Origin: Chloroflexota bacterium
GTDB taxonomy: Bacteria > Chloroflexota > Dehalococcoidia > UBA2979
Reading direction: 5' to 3'
DNA: 33,918 nt
Assembly: GCA_009837285.1 (NCBI GenBank)
Contig: VXTU01000102.1
Coordinates: 1 to 33,918, forward strand
The translations under genes and the position numbers were made by a program. Below the pieces are notes generated by a model that was not told the origin of the DNA, searched no databases, and worked only from the letters and a program-made list of their open reading frames with translations. This document shows, one piece after another, positions 16,770-25,830 of this stretch. Each line of letters starts with the position of its first letter. Positions within the stretch are counted from its first letter, which is position 1.

Positions 16770-17531
16770 CTAGGTGAGGTGCTTGCCGTAGAACTCGAAG
16801 ATGTGCTGGTAGGCGTCCATGGTCGCCTCGGGGCGGTACATCGCCGTGTGGTGGTAGAAGAAGCCGTGCCCGGCGCCCTCGTAGCGGTGGAACTCGTAGT
16901 CCTTGCCGTGCTGCTTCAGCACCTCTTCGTGCTCGTCGACCTGCGCCGCCGTGGGACTCACGTCGTCGTTACCGAAGATCCCCAGCAGCGGGATCGAGAG
17001 GTTCTCTGTCAGGTCGATGGGCGCGACGGGCATCTTCTCGTTGATCTCGTCCTCGCCCATGATCACGCGCCCGCCCCAGCAGTCGACGGCCGCGTTGAAC
17101 TGGTCCGAGGTGCATGCCACGAGGTACGTGTGACGCCCGCCGGAGCAGGTGCCGATGAGCCCCGCCTTCCCGTTGAAGTAAGGCAGCCCGTCCAGGTACG
17201 CCTTGGCGCCCTCGACGTCTGCGATGACCTGCGAGTCGGCGACGCCGCCGGCCGCGCGGACCGCGGCCGCGACGTCCTCGGGCGTGCCGTGCCCGTCACG
17301 CTCGTAGAGGTTGGGGCAGATGGCGATGTAGCCGTGGTGCGCGAAGCGGCGCGCCATCTCGCGGTTGAACTCATCCCAGCCGGGGATGTGGTGGATCATC
17401 ACCACACCCGGGTAGGGGCCCGCGCCCAGCGGGCGCGCGAGGTACGTGTGGAGCGGGTCGCCGTTGTCACCGGCGATGGTGACCGTCTCCGCGATCATGC
17501 CCTCGTACTGGTCGGTCGTGTATTCGTGCAT
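16770..17531 (-). CDS. Dienelactone hydrolase family protein
   Basis: VMIHHIPGWDEFNREMARRFAHHGYIAICPNLYERDG; GTCSGGR nucleophile motif; GAGHGFF; SD GAGGAGG. Confidence 0.92.
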   Translation of the reverse strand: MHEYTTDQYEGMIAETVTIAGDNGDPLHTYLARPLGAGPYPGVVMIHHIPGWDEFNREMARRFAHHGYIAICPNLYERDGHGTPEDVAAAVRAAGGVADSQVIADVEGAKAYLDGLPYFNGKAGLIGTCSGGRHTYLVACTSDQFNAAVDCWGGRVIMGEDEINEKMPVAPIDLTENLSIPLLGIFGNDDVSPTAAQVDEHEEVLKQHGKDYEFHRYEGAGHGFFYHHTAMYRPEATMDAYQHIFEFYGKHLT

Positions 17532-17571
17532 CTGGTCCTCCTCGCGCGTTGTTCCGTGCCTGCCTGCTCGC

Positions 17572-17589
17572 CCGCCTGGGCGGGCGTTA
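17572..17589. other. GC-rich inverted repeat overlapping the end of the oxidoreductase gene
   Basis: cgcccgcctgggcgggcg. Confidence 0.45.
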
Positions 17590-18597
17590 TTCACTCGTGA
17601 TGCGCACCACCATCTTGCCGACGTTCGAGCCGTCAAACAGCCCGAGGAATGCCTCGGGCGCGTGCTCCAGTCCCTCGACGATCGTCTGCCGGCTCCGGAC
17701 CTCGCCCTCGGCCAGCCAGCGCCGCATGTCGGCCAGGAACGCCGCGCGGCGGTCGGCGTGGTCGGAGACGATGAAGCCCTGGATCCGCAGCCGCTTGCGC
17801 ACGATGTGGCTGAGGTTGTTCGGGCCCGGCTGCGGCTCGGCCGCGTTGTAGCCCGCGATCGAGCCGCACGCCACCACCCGCCCGTGCTCGTTCATGTGGT
17901 TCAGCGCGGCCTGCAGGTGGTCGTGCCCGACGTTGTCGAAGTAGACGTCGATGCCGTCCGGTGCGTGCTCGGCGAGCGCTGCCTCGAGGTCCTCGGTGCG
18001 GTAGTCGATGGCCGCGTCGAACCCGAGGTCGTCGACGATCCACGAGGTCTTCTCGGGCGAGCCGGCGCTGCCGATCACCCGGCAACCGCGCAGCTTCGCG
18101 ATCTGCCCGACGGCGCTGCCGACTGCTCCCGCGGCCGCCGAGACGAACACCGTCTCGCCCTCGCGCGGCTGCCCGAGGTCGAGCAGTCCGACGTACGCCG
18201 TGTGGCCCGGCATCCCGAGCACGCCGAGGTAGTCGGCGATGTCCTCGACATCCGGGTCGAGCGTGGTGAACGCCTCGGCGGGACCGGCCGCGAGGTCGCG
18301 CCAGCCGAGGTTGCTCGAGACGAGGTCTCCGGCTGCGAACGCCTCGTCGCCCGAGGCGACCACGCGGCCGACGGCGCCGCCCTGCATGACGGCGCCGATG
18401 GCCCATGGATCGGCGTACGAGGGCTCGTCGCGCATGCGGCCGCGCATGTAGGGGTCGACGGACATCCACTCGTTGCGGACGAGCACCTGCCCGGCTTCGG
18501 GATCTGGGAGGTCGACCTCGACGAGCTCGAAGTCGGAGGCGGCGGGCAGCCCCTCGGGGCGCGTCCGCAGCCGTATCTCGCGGCCTCGATGGCTCAT
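17587..18597 (-). CDS. NADP-dependent oxidoreductase, MDR/prostaglandin reductase-like
   Basis: VDPYMRGRMRDEPSYADPWAIG; VFVSAAAGAVGSAVGQIAKLRGCRVIGSAGS; YFDNVGHDHLQAALNHMNEHGRVVACGSIAGYN. Confidence 0.95.
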   Translation of the reverse strand: MSHRGREIRLRTRPEGLPAASDFELVEVDLPDPEAGQVLVRNEWMSVDPYMRGRMRDEPSYADPWAIGAVMQGGAVGRVVASGDEAFAAGDLVSSNLGWRDLAAGPAEAFTTLDPDVEDIADYLGVLGMPGHTAYVGLLDLGQPREGETVFVSAAAGAVGSAVGQIAKLRGCRVIGSAGSPEKTSWIVDDLGFDAAIDYRTEDLEAALAEHAPDGIDVYFDNVGHDHLQAALNHMNEHGRVVACGSIAGYNAAEPQPGPNNLSHIVRKRLRIQGFIVSDHADRRAAFLADMRRWLAEGEVRSRQTIVEGLEHAPEAFLGLFDGSNVGKMVVRITSE

Positions 18598-18759
18598 CAG
18601 GGCTCCTCGCGATTGCCGGGCCGCCGCGATGATAGCGGAGTGCGGGCCTCCCGGATCGCCCGGCCGGCAGGTGTACAGCGCGCGGGTGGGCTACGATCCC
18701 GCTTCCTCCGCTGCATTGATCAAACGCGAGGAACCCTCGCGGGCGCCGAGGAGGCACGT

Positions 18760-20034
18760 ATCGCCGGCTGGCTGCTCCGTCCGGGTTCGGGTGGGCCGTT
18801 CTACGGCTGGGTGATCGTCGCCGTCGGGTTCCTGATCGCGTTCAGCTCCGGCCCCGGCCAGTCGTACACGTTCTCCGTCTTCCTCGACTCGATCATCGAG
18901 GACACCGGGCTGTCGAGGACGACGATCTCGGCGCTCTACGCCGTCGGCACGGGCGTGAGCGCGCTCATGGTCGCCTACGTGAGCCGCATGTCCGACCGCT
19001 TCGGGCCGAGGCTCGTGGTGATCTTCGTCGCCGGCGCGCTGGGCATCGCCTGCTTCGGGATGGCGTTCGCGCAGGGCTTCATCGCGTTCTTCATCGCGTT
19101 TGCGGCGCTGCGCGCGCTCGGGCAGGGATCGACGCCGATCAACGCCACACTCATGGTCGCGCAGTGGTTCGTCGTCCATCGCGGGCGGGCGATGGCCGTC
19201 ATGGGTTTCGGCTTCGCCGCATCGCTGGCCTTCATGCCGCCGTTCGCGCGGGCGCTCATCGACACCCTCGGGTGGCGCGAGGCGTACATGGCGCTCGGGG
19301 TGCTCGTCTGGCTGCTGGTCATTCCGGCCTCGGCGCTGTTCGCACGCAACACGCCCGAGGAGGTCGGGCTCTATCCCGACGGCGCCGACCACCCGCCGTT
19401 CGAGCCGGTCACGGTCGCCGAGGGCGAGCGTGACGACCGGCGCGTGCTCACCTCGCTGTCGTTCTGGCTCCTCTCGCTGCCACTGACGACCTCGCCGTTC
19501 GTGGTCACGGCGCTGGTGTTCCACCAGACCGGGATATTCGAGGCACGAGGGCTGAGCGCGACGGTCGCCGCGGGTGTGTTCGTGCCGTTTGCCGTCACGA
19601 CGGCGGTCACGTCGGCGGTGGCTGGACTCGCGATCGACCGGGTGGGGCCGCGGCCGCTGTTCGTGCTGGCGATGCTGATCCTGCTCGCGGGCCTCGGCGT
19701 GTCGAGGCTCATCGACGGCGCGGTTGTCGCTACGCTGTACGCGGGTGTGCTCGGGGCGAGCAGCGGGGTGCAGCGCATCGTGCAGAGCACGATCTGGGCG
19801 CACTACTACGGCCGGCGTGGACTGGGGCGAGTGCAGGGCTCCGCGACGTCGATCATGATCATGATGTCGGCGATCGGCCCGCTCCCCCTCGCAGCCCTCG
19901 AGGGCGTCACGGGGTCTTACACGCCGGGCATCCTGGCGATGGCGGCGATGCCCATCCTCTCGATCGTTGGTGTCTCGTTCGCGCGGGTGGCGCCTGCCAC
20001 AGTCGACGCGCCGCGGGAGACGCGCACCGCCTGA
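18760..20034 (+). CDS. MFS transporter; 5' end uncertain (no in-frame ATG/GTG/TTG ahead of TM1)
   Basis: FYGWVIVAVGFLIAFSSGPGQSYTFSVFLDSII; SRMSDRFGPRLVV; about 12 hydrophobic segments. Confidence 0.88.
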   Translation: MAGWLLRPGSGGPFYGWVIVAVGFLIAFSSGPGQSYTFSVFLDSIIEDTGLSRTTISALYAVGTGVSALMVAYVSRMSDRFGPRLVVIFVAGALGIACFGMAFAQGFIAFFIAFAALRALGQGSTPINATLMVAQWFVVHRGRAMAVMGFGFAASLAFMPPFARALIDTLGWREAYMALGVLVWLLVIPASALFARNTPEEVGLYPDGADHPPFEPVTVAEGERDDRRVLTSLSFWLLSLPLTTSPFVVTALVFHQTGIFEARGLSATVAAGVFVPFAVTTAVTSAVAGLAIDRVGPRPLFVLAMLILLAGLGVSRLIDGAVVATLYAGVLGASSGVQRIVQSTIWAHYYGRRGLGRVQGSATSIMIMMSAIGPLPLAALEGVTGSYTPGILAMAAMPILSIVGVSFARVAPATVDAPRETRTA

Positions 20035-20101
20035 GCGACGAACCAATGAGCATCGGCGCAAGGCGCCGCCGCCTCGGCGCACACCGCGAGAGGACACCGC
20101 G

Positions 20102-20680
20102 ATGGCAGGCCCGCGGCTGTTGATCGAGTCCACGTTCGAGGACCGCAACAAGACGATTGGCATCACGTTCCTCGTCCTGTTTGTCGTCTCGATCGTTGGG
20201 GCGAACTGGGCGCTGCTGACGTTCGGCATCACGCCGATCGGGTTCGGGCTCGAGGCGCCCGCGAGCGTGTACTTCGTCGGGCTCACCTTCACATTCCGCG
20301 ACGGGATGCGTGAGCGCCTGGGGTTCCGCAGCACGCTGGTCGCGATCGCCATCGGATGCATCCTCAGCTACTCGCTCGAGGTGCGTGTTGGGGGTGACTG
20401 GTTCGCCCGGATCGCGCTCGCCTCGGCGACGGCATTCTTCTTCTCCGAGTTCTCCGATGCGCTGGTCTACGAGCGCATCCGCGGGTACTCGCGGATCCTC
20501 GGGATGGTCGCAAGCAACACGGTCGGACTGGCGGTGGACTCGGCGTTCTTCCTGACGCTGGCCTTTGGGTCGCTCGAGTTCCTCACCGGTCAGGTCGTCG
20601 GGAAGTTCTACATGACCGCGCTCGCGCTCGTGTTCATCGTCGCGTGGGAGCGCGGCCGGCGGATGCAGCAGCCGGCCTGA
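20102..20680 (+). CDS. VUT/YhhQ-like membrane transporter (possible queuosine precursor transporter)
   Basis: Polytopic; ASATAFFFSEFSDALVYERIRG; ASNTVGLAVDSAFFLTLAFG. Confidence 0.75.
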   Translation: MAGPRLLIESTFEDRNKTIGITFLVLFVVSIVGANWALLTFGITPIGFGLEAPASVYFVGLTFTFRDGMRERLGFRSTLVAIAIGCILSYSLEVRVGGDWFARIALASATAFFFSEFSDALVYERIRGYSRILGMVASNTVGLAVDSAFFLTLAFGSLEFLTGQVVGKFYMTALALVFIVAWERGRRMQQPA

Positions 20681-20693
20681 ACAAGGAAGTCCG

Positions 20694-20742
20694 GCCCCCT
20701 CTCGCCCCTGCGGGGATGCCCCGCAGGCGGGGGCGAAGGGAT
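20694..20742. repeat. Palindromic dispersed repeat (copy R3), between convergent genes
   Basis: ccccctctcgcccctgcggggatgccccgcaggcgggggcgaaggg. Confidence 0.65.
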
Positions 20743-20755
20743 CAGAGCGAACGAC

Positions 20756-20783
20756 CGAGGGCCCCTCGCGCGAGGGGCCCTCG
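20756..20783. terminator. Bidirectional terminator-like perfect hairpin between convergent genes
   Basis: cgagggcccctcgcgcgaggggccctcg followed by ggttgt. Confidence 0.6.
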
Positions 20784-20807
20784 GGTTGTGAGCGTGCTGT
20801 CCGTCGG

Positions 20808-22133
20808 CTAGTCGGCGTCCGACGCCCAGATCATGAAGTCGCCCATCTGCGGCATGGGGCCGCCGGAGACGCCGACCTCTGGCTGGCCGCCCTTGAGGTG
20901 CACCTGGCGGTCACCGGCTCGGCCCTGGATCTGCAGGATGCTGTCGGTGTGCATCCAGATGCGCGTGCGACCCGCGCCCACGTTGCCACCACTGGGCGAG
21001 ATCGGGGTCGGACCCTCGATGCTGATGTCGCCCTGGTAGAAGTCGAGCGCCTCGCCGCGCTTGATGCCGGCGAAGCCCAGGCCCTCCAGGTGGTAGTTGT
21101 GGAACGTCGCGAAGCCGTCGTACATGTTCTCGAAGTCGAGGTCCGCAGCCGTCGTCCCGGAGCCCTCGTAGAGCTTGCGGGCAGTGGCGTCGGTCGCCGA
21201 CTCCGCCAACTCCAGCGTCGGGCGCAGCGCGAACGGCGGGCGCGTCGTCGCGTGGTTGAGGATGTAGACCGGCTTCTGCGCCATGTCCGCGGCCTTCTCG
21301 GCCGACGCGAACACGTACGCGACCGCGACGTGGATGGGCATGTCGTGGTCGAACAGGTTCAGGGGCTCGACGATCCAGCGGGCGTTCAGGTAGTCCTCGA
21401 CCGTCACCTCGTCCGGACGGTGCTGGGCGAAGAAGCCCTCGGGAAACATCAGCCCGTTGCGCTTCGAGTTCACGATGAACGCGGCCATCTTGTCGTGGCT
21501 CTGGTTGTACTTGTCCATGTACTCGGTGAACTGGAAGCCGTCGTTCGTGCCGGCGCTCGTGCCCCACGGGTTCGTCCACACGCCGGGGCCCTCGACGGTG
21601 TTCTGCGCGTTCCGCCCGCCCTGGTAGTAGCGGCCGGGGAAGTTGTGCCACGCCTTCACGACGAGGCACACCGAGGTCAGCCCTCGGCCGACCGACTCGG
21701 CAGCGACGCAGATCGAGTTGGACATGCAGACCGGGCCGTTCATCTTGAACGTGAGGTTCGTCAACTCGGGCATGTTGTTGACGATCCAGTCACCGCTCAG
21801 CGAGGCGACGCCGTCCATCGGGTTCTCACCGGGCTGGAACTGGGAGAGCACGTCCTCCGGCAGCGGGTCGCCCTCGGGCCACCACGCGCCGGTGGTGGTG
21901 GACGGGTCGAGGACGAGACCGTCGACCTGGTCCGGGGTGATGCCTGCGTCCGCGATGGCGTTGCGGATCGCCATCAGCGTCCAGGCGCCGATGCTGGTCT
22001 CGGCCTGTCCGTCCCAGCGCCGCGCGGTGGGGGAGTGGCCGATGCCCACCGCGGCGACCTTGCCGCGGTGCTCCCAGACGCCGAGCCCCTCGTTGGTCCG
22101 ATAGAAGTCAGCGGGTGCGTTCTCGGTTGGCAT
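20808..22133 (-). CDS. Thiolase-like / SCP2-type acyltransferase family protein
   Basis: GIGHSPTARRWDGQAETSIGAWTLMAIRNAIADAGITPDQVDGLVL; MNGPVCMSNSICVAAESVGRGL; MYDGFATFHNYHLEGLGF; SD GGGAGG before the internal ATG. Confidence 0.85.
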   Translation of the reverse strand: MPTENAPADFYRTNEGLGVWEHRGKVAAVGIGHSPTARRWDGQAETSIGAWTLMAIRNAIADAGITPDQVDGLVLDPSTTTGAWWPEGDPLPEDVLSQFQPGENPMDGVASLSGDWIVNNMPELTNLTFKMNGPVCMSNSICVAAESVGRGLTSVCLVVKAWHNFPGRYYQGGRNAQNTVEGPGVWTNPWGTSAGTNDGFQFTEYMDKYNQSHDKMAAFIVNSKRNGLMFPEGFFAQHRPDEVTVEDYLNARWIVEPLNLFDHDMPIHVAVAYVFASAEKAADMAQKPVYILNHATTRPPFALRPTLELAESATDATARKLYEGSGTTAADLDFENMYDGFATFHNYHLEGLGFAGIKRGEALDFYQGDISIEGPTPISPSGGNVGAGRTRIWMHTDSILQIQGRAGDRQVHLKGGQPEVGVSGGPMPQMGDFMIWASDAD

Positions 22134-22322
22134 AGTGCCTCCCTCCCGAGTGCTCTTGTGTTTGCTCTCGCTGCAAGGCGGCGCCTCGGCCGCCATGTTG
22201 CGGCGATTCTAACCGCTATAGCATGCGTTGTGGGATTCCCGAGCAGGGACGGGCAGCCGACCTCCCCCCACGGGTCATCGAACGCGGTCTCGCGCCTGTA
22301 CCATCGCGCCAAGGGAGAGCCG

Positions 22323-23171
22323 ATGACCGAGGTCGCGCTCGGCGTGGAGGCCATCACGCTGCGTCCCGACGACGACAACTCGCCGCACGTCTACTGGGTG
22401 CGCGGCGCCGACGGCGGCGTCCTGATCGACGCCGGTCACGGCGAGGAGAGTGAGGTCGCGCAGCGGGTCATCGACGAGATAGACAGGCTGCGTGGCGACG
22501 GGCCGGCACCGCACACGCTCCTCATCACGGACCGCTTCGACGAGCACTGCGGGGGCTTCCCGGCGCTCAGGGACGCATTTCCCGGTATGACCGTCCACGC
22601 GGGGGTCGGCGATGCCGACGCCATCGAGGAGACCGCGGGCGCACGCCTCGACGGGCGACTCGACGGCGGGGAGACCTTCACGGCGGCTGGTGAAGCCCCT
22701 CGGACGGTCCGGGCAGTCGCGACCACGGGCCACACGGGCGGCAGCATGTGCTACCTGCTCGAGCCGGACGGCGTGCTGTTCAGCGGCGACTGCGTGCTCA
22801 GCACCGGGTCGACAGCCGTGCATCTCGACCTCGGCGGCGACATGGCCGCCTACGTTCGGGCGCTCCACACCCTCGCGGGCCTCGACGCGCGACTGCTGCT
22901 CTCGTTCCACGGCGCGCCCGTCACCGACCCCGCCGCGAAGCTGGCCGAGCTCATCGCGCACCGCGAGGCGCGCGATGAGTCGATCCTCGAGTGCCTGCGC
23001 GACGGTGTGACGGATCTCGACGCGATGCGGGATCGCCTGTACGGCGAGGCCGGCTTGGACGAGTGGCGGTGGAACGCCGCCCTTGAACAGATTCGCGGCC
23101 ACCTCATCAAGCTGGCCGGCGAGGGCCACGTCGTGGAGGTCGAGGCAGGCACGACGTACCGACTCCCGTAG
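22323..23171 (+). CDS. MBL-fold protein (LACTB2-like) with degraded metal motif
   Basis: VYWVRGADGGVLIDAGHG; TDRFDEHCGGFPAL in place of THxHxDHxGG; TGHTGGSMCYLLEPDGVLFSGDCVL; SFHGAPVTDPAAKLAELIAHREARDE. Confidence 0.85.
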   Translation: MTEVALGVEAITLRPDDDNSPHVYWVRGADGGVLIDAGHGEESEVAQRVIDEIDRLRGDGPAPHTLLITDRFDEHCGGFPALRDAFPGMTVHAGVGDADAIEETAGARLDGRLDGGETFTAAGEAPRTVRAVATTGHTGGSMCYLLEPDGVLFSGDCVLSTGSTAVHLDLGGDMAAYVRALHTLAGLDARLLLSFHGAPVTDPAAKLAELIAHREARDESILECLRDGVTDLDAMRDRLYGEAGLDEWRWNAALEQIRGHLIKLAGEGHVVEVEAGTTYRLP

Positions 23172-23187
23172 CGTCGGGCACGACGAA

Positions 23188-23216
23188 CCGAGCCCACGAG
23201 GGGCGCTCGGTTTCGC
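23188..23216. terminator. Terminator-like hairpin between convergent genes
   Basis: aaccgagc ccacgaggggc gctcggttt. Confidence 0.5.
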
Positions 23217-23282
23217 GATCGATGGCGGCCGCGTGGTGCGTCGGCCGCCCCGAGGGGCAGCCGACACACCTCAGCCAGTGCG

Positions 23283-24395
23283 CTAGACGCCGACCGGCGA
23301 GCCCTGGAGGCGGTCCATCGCGTCCTGGGCCTCTTCCATCAGGTCGAAGATGACCTGGCGGGCGGGCTTGATGGCCTTGATGTGACCCACGCCCTGGCCG
23401 GCGGCCGGACCACTCCAGTCCTCGAGGTGGTGGTCGTCGATGGACTGCTTGATCTTCGCCACCAGCATTGGCTGGAGCGGCATCGGCAGCGGGTCCGGCG
23501 CCTCGGGCGCGTCCCACGCCTCGGTCCACTTGGACCGCACCTGCCGCACCGGCTTGCCCGAGGTCGCGCGCGACTGCACGGCGTCCTCGATGACGGCGTC
23601 GAGCAGCTTCTGCTTGGCGTACATCTCGGTCTCGGACTCGTTGGTCGCCTGCCAGATGGTGCCGCACCAGATACCGTCGGCGCCGAGGGCGATCGCGGCC
23701 GCGATGTGCCGGCCGGTCGTCACGCCGCCGGCCGCGAGCACGAGGCTCTCCGGCCGGATCTGGTCGCGCGCCATCGTCACCTCGGGTACCAGCGAGAAGG
23801 TGCCGATGCGGCCGCTGTGGCCGCCGGAGTCGCCGCCCTGCGCGATGATGGTGTCGACGCCCGCCTCGAGCTCACGCACGGCCTGGCGCCGCAGGCCGAT
23901 GAGGCCCCACGCCTTCGTCCCGGCGTCGTGCAGCCGGTCCATGATGAACGCCGGGCTACCGAGCCCCGACGCGAAGATCGGGATCTGGTGCTCGATGATC
24001 ACCTCGAGCTGCTTCTGTGCGCGCTCGAAGAGCCCCGGGTCGATGGAGCCAGACGGCTCGTTCTTCGGCTCGGGCATCTCGTTGTCGCGCATCAGTCCGT
24101 CGACGAAGTCGCGGTGTTCCTGCGGGATCATCGCCTCGAGGTCCTCGAGGTTCCCCTGCACGAACGACGCCGGAATGATCAGGTCGATGCCGAACGGCTT
24201 GTCGCCGACGCGCTCCTTGATCCAGCGGATGTCGCTATCGAGCTCGTCGGGCGTGGAACTGCTGGCGCCCAGCACCCCGATGGCGCCGGCGTTACTGGCG
24301 GCGGCGATCACGTCCTTGGTGTGTGCGAAGGCGACAATCGGGAACTCGGCCCCGTACTCCTCGCACAGCCGCGTATGCAGCGGATCTCCTGCCAT
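23283..24395 (-). CDS. Nitronate monooxygenase / NAD(P)H-dependent flavin oxidoreductase
   Basis: TRLCEEYGAEFPIVAFAH; DTIIAQGGDSGGHSGRIGTFSLVPEV; ALGADGIWCGTIWQATNESE. Confidence 0.93.
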   Translation of the reverse strand: MAGDPLHTRLCEEYGAEFPIVAFAHTKDVIAAASNAGAIGVLGASSSTPDELDSDIRWIKERVGDKPFGIDLIIPASFVQGNLEDLEAMIPQEHRDFVDGLMRDNEMPEPKNEPSGSIDPGLFERAQKQLEVIIEHQIPIFASGLGSPAFIMDRLHDAGTKAWGLIGLRRQAVRELEAGVDTIIAQGGDSGGHSGRIGTFSLVPEVTMARDQIRPESLVLAAGGVTTGRHIAAAIALGADGIWCGTIWQATNESETEMYAKQKLLDAVIEDAVQSRATSGKPVRQVRSKWTEAWDAPEAPDPLPMPLQPMLVAKIKQSIDDHHLEDWSGPAAGQGVGHIKAIKPARQVIFDLMEEAQDAMDRLQGSPVGV

Positions 24396-24576
24396 GGCTC
24401 ACCTCCCGTGGTGGTACCGGGCGGGCGAGCCTGCCGGGCGCGCGCGCCGGGCACTGCGCGCCCGCGTGCCTGTGGGGCGCGCTCTATAACAAGGCAATAT
24501 ACACAGGCTGGCGAGCCGCCATCGGCACGCGCTGCGCTACCATCCACGCGACCCCCGAGACGGCGAGGAGCGGCAC

Positions 24577-25398
24577 GTGGCGGATATCGGCAGGCGGGTG
24601 CTCGGCAGCACGGGGATCGAGGTAGCCGAGTTGGGGCTCGGGGCCATGGACACGCCCACCTCGAAGGAGGGTCCCGCCACGTTCCAGGCCGCGCTCGACC
24701 TCGGCATCGACTTCGTCGACACGGCCCGTGAGTACTCGGGCTCCGAGTTCCTGATCGGCGAGGAGGTCCGCGGGCGCGGCAGCAAGGACTTCGTCGTCGC
24801 CTCCAAGACCTTCAGCCACAACATCGACGGCAGCCAGCGCGACGTCGACCGCTCCATGGCCATGCTGGGCGTCGACAAGATCGACGTGTACCAGCTGCAC
24901 GACATCTCGACGCCGGAGGCGTGGGACGAAGTGATGGGCGAGGACGGAGCGCTCGAAGGGCTCCAGATCGCCCAGTACCGAGGGCTCATCGGCCACATCG
25001 GGATCTCGACGCACAGCCTCGACGTGGCCCGGCTCGCCATCGAGAGCGGGGCGTTCGAGACCATCATGCTGGAGTACTCGGCGTACTACACCGAGACCGC
25101 CCCGCTCATCGACCTCGCCGCGGAGCGCAACATCGCCGTGATCGTGATGCGGCCCCTCGGCGGCTCGGGGCGCACGAGTTCGATGCGCACGCGCATGTCC
25201 GACGGCTACGACGGCCCGTTGACCGCGCCAAACCTGCTGCGCTACGTGCTCTCCAACCCCGCCGTCTCGGTCGCCATCCCCGGCGCGCGCTTCCCCTCAC
25301 GCATTGAGGAGAACGTCGCGGCGGCGCGCGCCTTCGAGCCGATGGACGAGGCCGAGTTGCGGGCTCTCGAGGAGGAGGCGGCGCGGTACTACTACTAG
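24577..25398 (+). CDS. Aldo/keto reductase
   Basis: RVLGSTGIEVAELGLGAMDTP; DFVDTAREYSGSEFLIGE; VVASKTF; DVYQLHD; GTG start with SD gaggag. Confidence 0.95.
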   Translation: MADIGRRVLGSTGIEVAELGLGAMDTPTSKEGPATFQAALDLGIDFVDTAREYSGSEFLIGEEVRGRGSKDFVVASKTFSHNIDGSQRDVDRSMAMLGVDKIDVYQLHDISTPEAWDEVMGEDGALEGLQIAQYRGLIGHIGISTHSLDVARLAIESGAFETIMLEYSAYYTETAPLIDLAAERNIAVIVMRPLGGSGRTSSMRTRMSDGYDGPLTAPNLLRYVLSNPAVSVAIPGARFPSRIEENVAAARAFEPMDEAELRALEEEAARYYY

Positions 25399-25450
25399 CG
25401 TCCTGTCTCCTGGAGCTGCGACAGCCTCTGGTCCTCTGAGATAGGAGCCA

Positions 25451-25499
25451 GGCGGTCCATCCCTGTTGTGTGTCGAAGCACAGGACGGACCACCGCCAT
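25451..25499. other. Imperfect long hairpin in intergenic region
   Basis: ggcggtccatccctgt tgtgtgtcgaagc acaggacggaccaccgcc. Confidence 0.5.
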
Positions 25500-25830
25500 G
25501 ACCCCCGACGACCAACTTGTACCGCTTCCGCGGCGCAGGCCTGCCCTTGCCGAGAAGATGGGTAGCGTGCACGCGACCTGTCGGGTAATGGCGAGGCAGG
25601 ACTGGGGTCTCGCGGGCGCGACTCCTTTCGCTTCGTCCAACGTCACTGCGATTCCTCGTGAAACTTCTTAACGTATACCTCACGCTTCTAACGGTTTGCT
25701 TACACGTGCAGTGCCTAGACTGGAGCCGTCGACCGCCTCAATGCGCGGGTGTCGGCCGACAAGCGAGCACCTGGACCCAGGCCGATGCGACGACAGCCGC
25801 GCGCATCGTCGCCGCGATCGGAGTCCCCCG

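Noticed and set aside
18691-20361. 556-aa minus-strand ORF opposite the MFS and VUT genes
   Set aside because: Repetitive RRH/DRE composition; antisense to genes with clear TM patterns.
25395-25646. Minus-strand 83-aa ORF and plus-strand 25468-25671 ORF as a toxin-antitoxin or transposase remnant
   Set aside because: No recognisable motif or SD; kept only as part of the unexplained intergenic finding.
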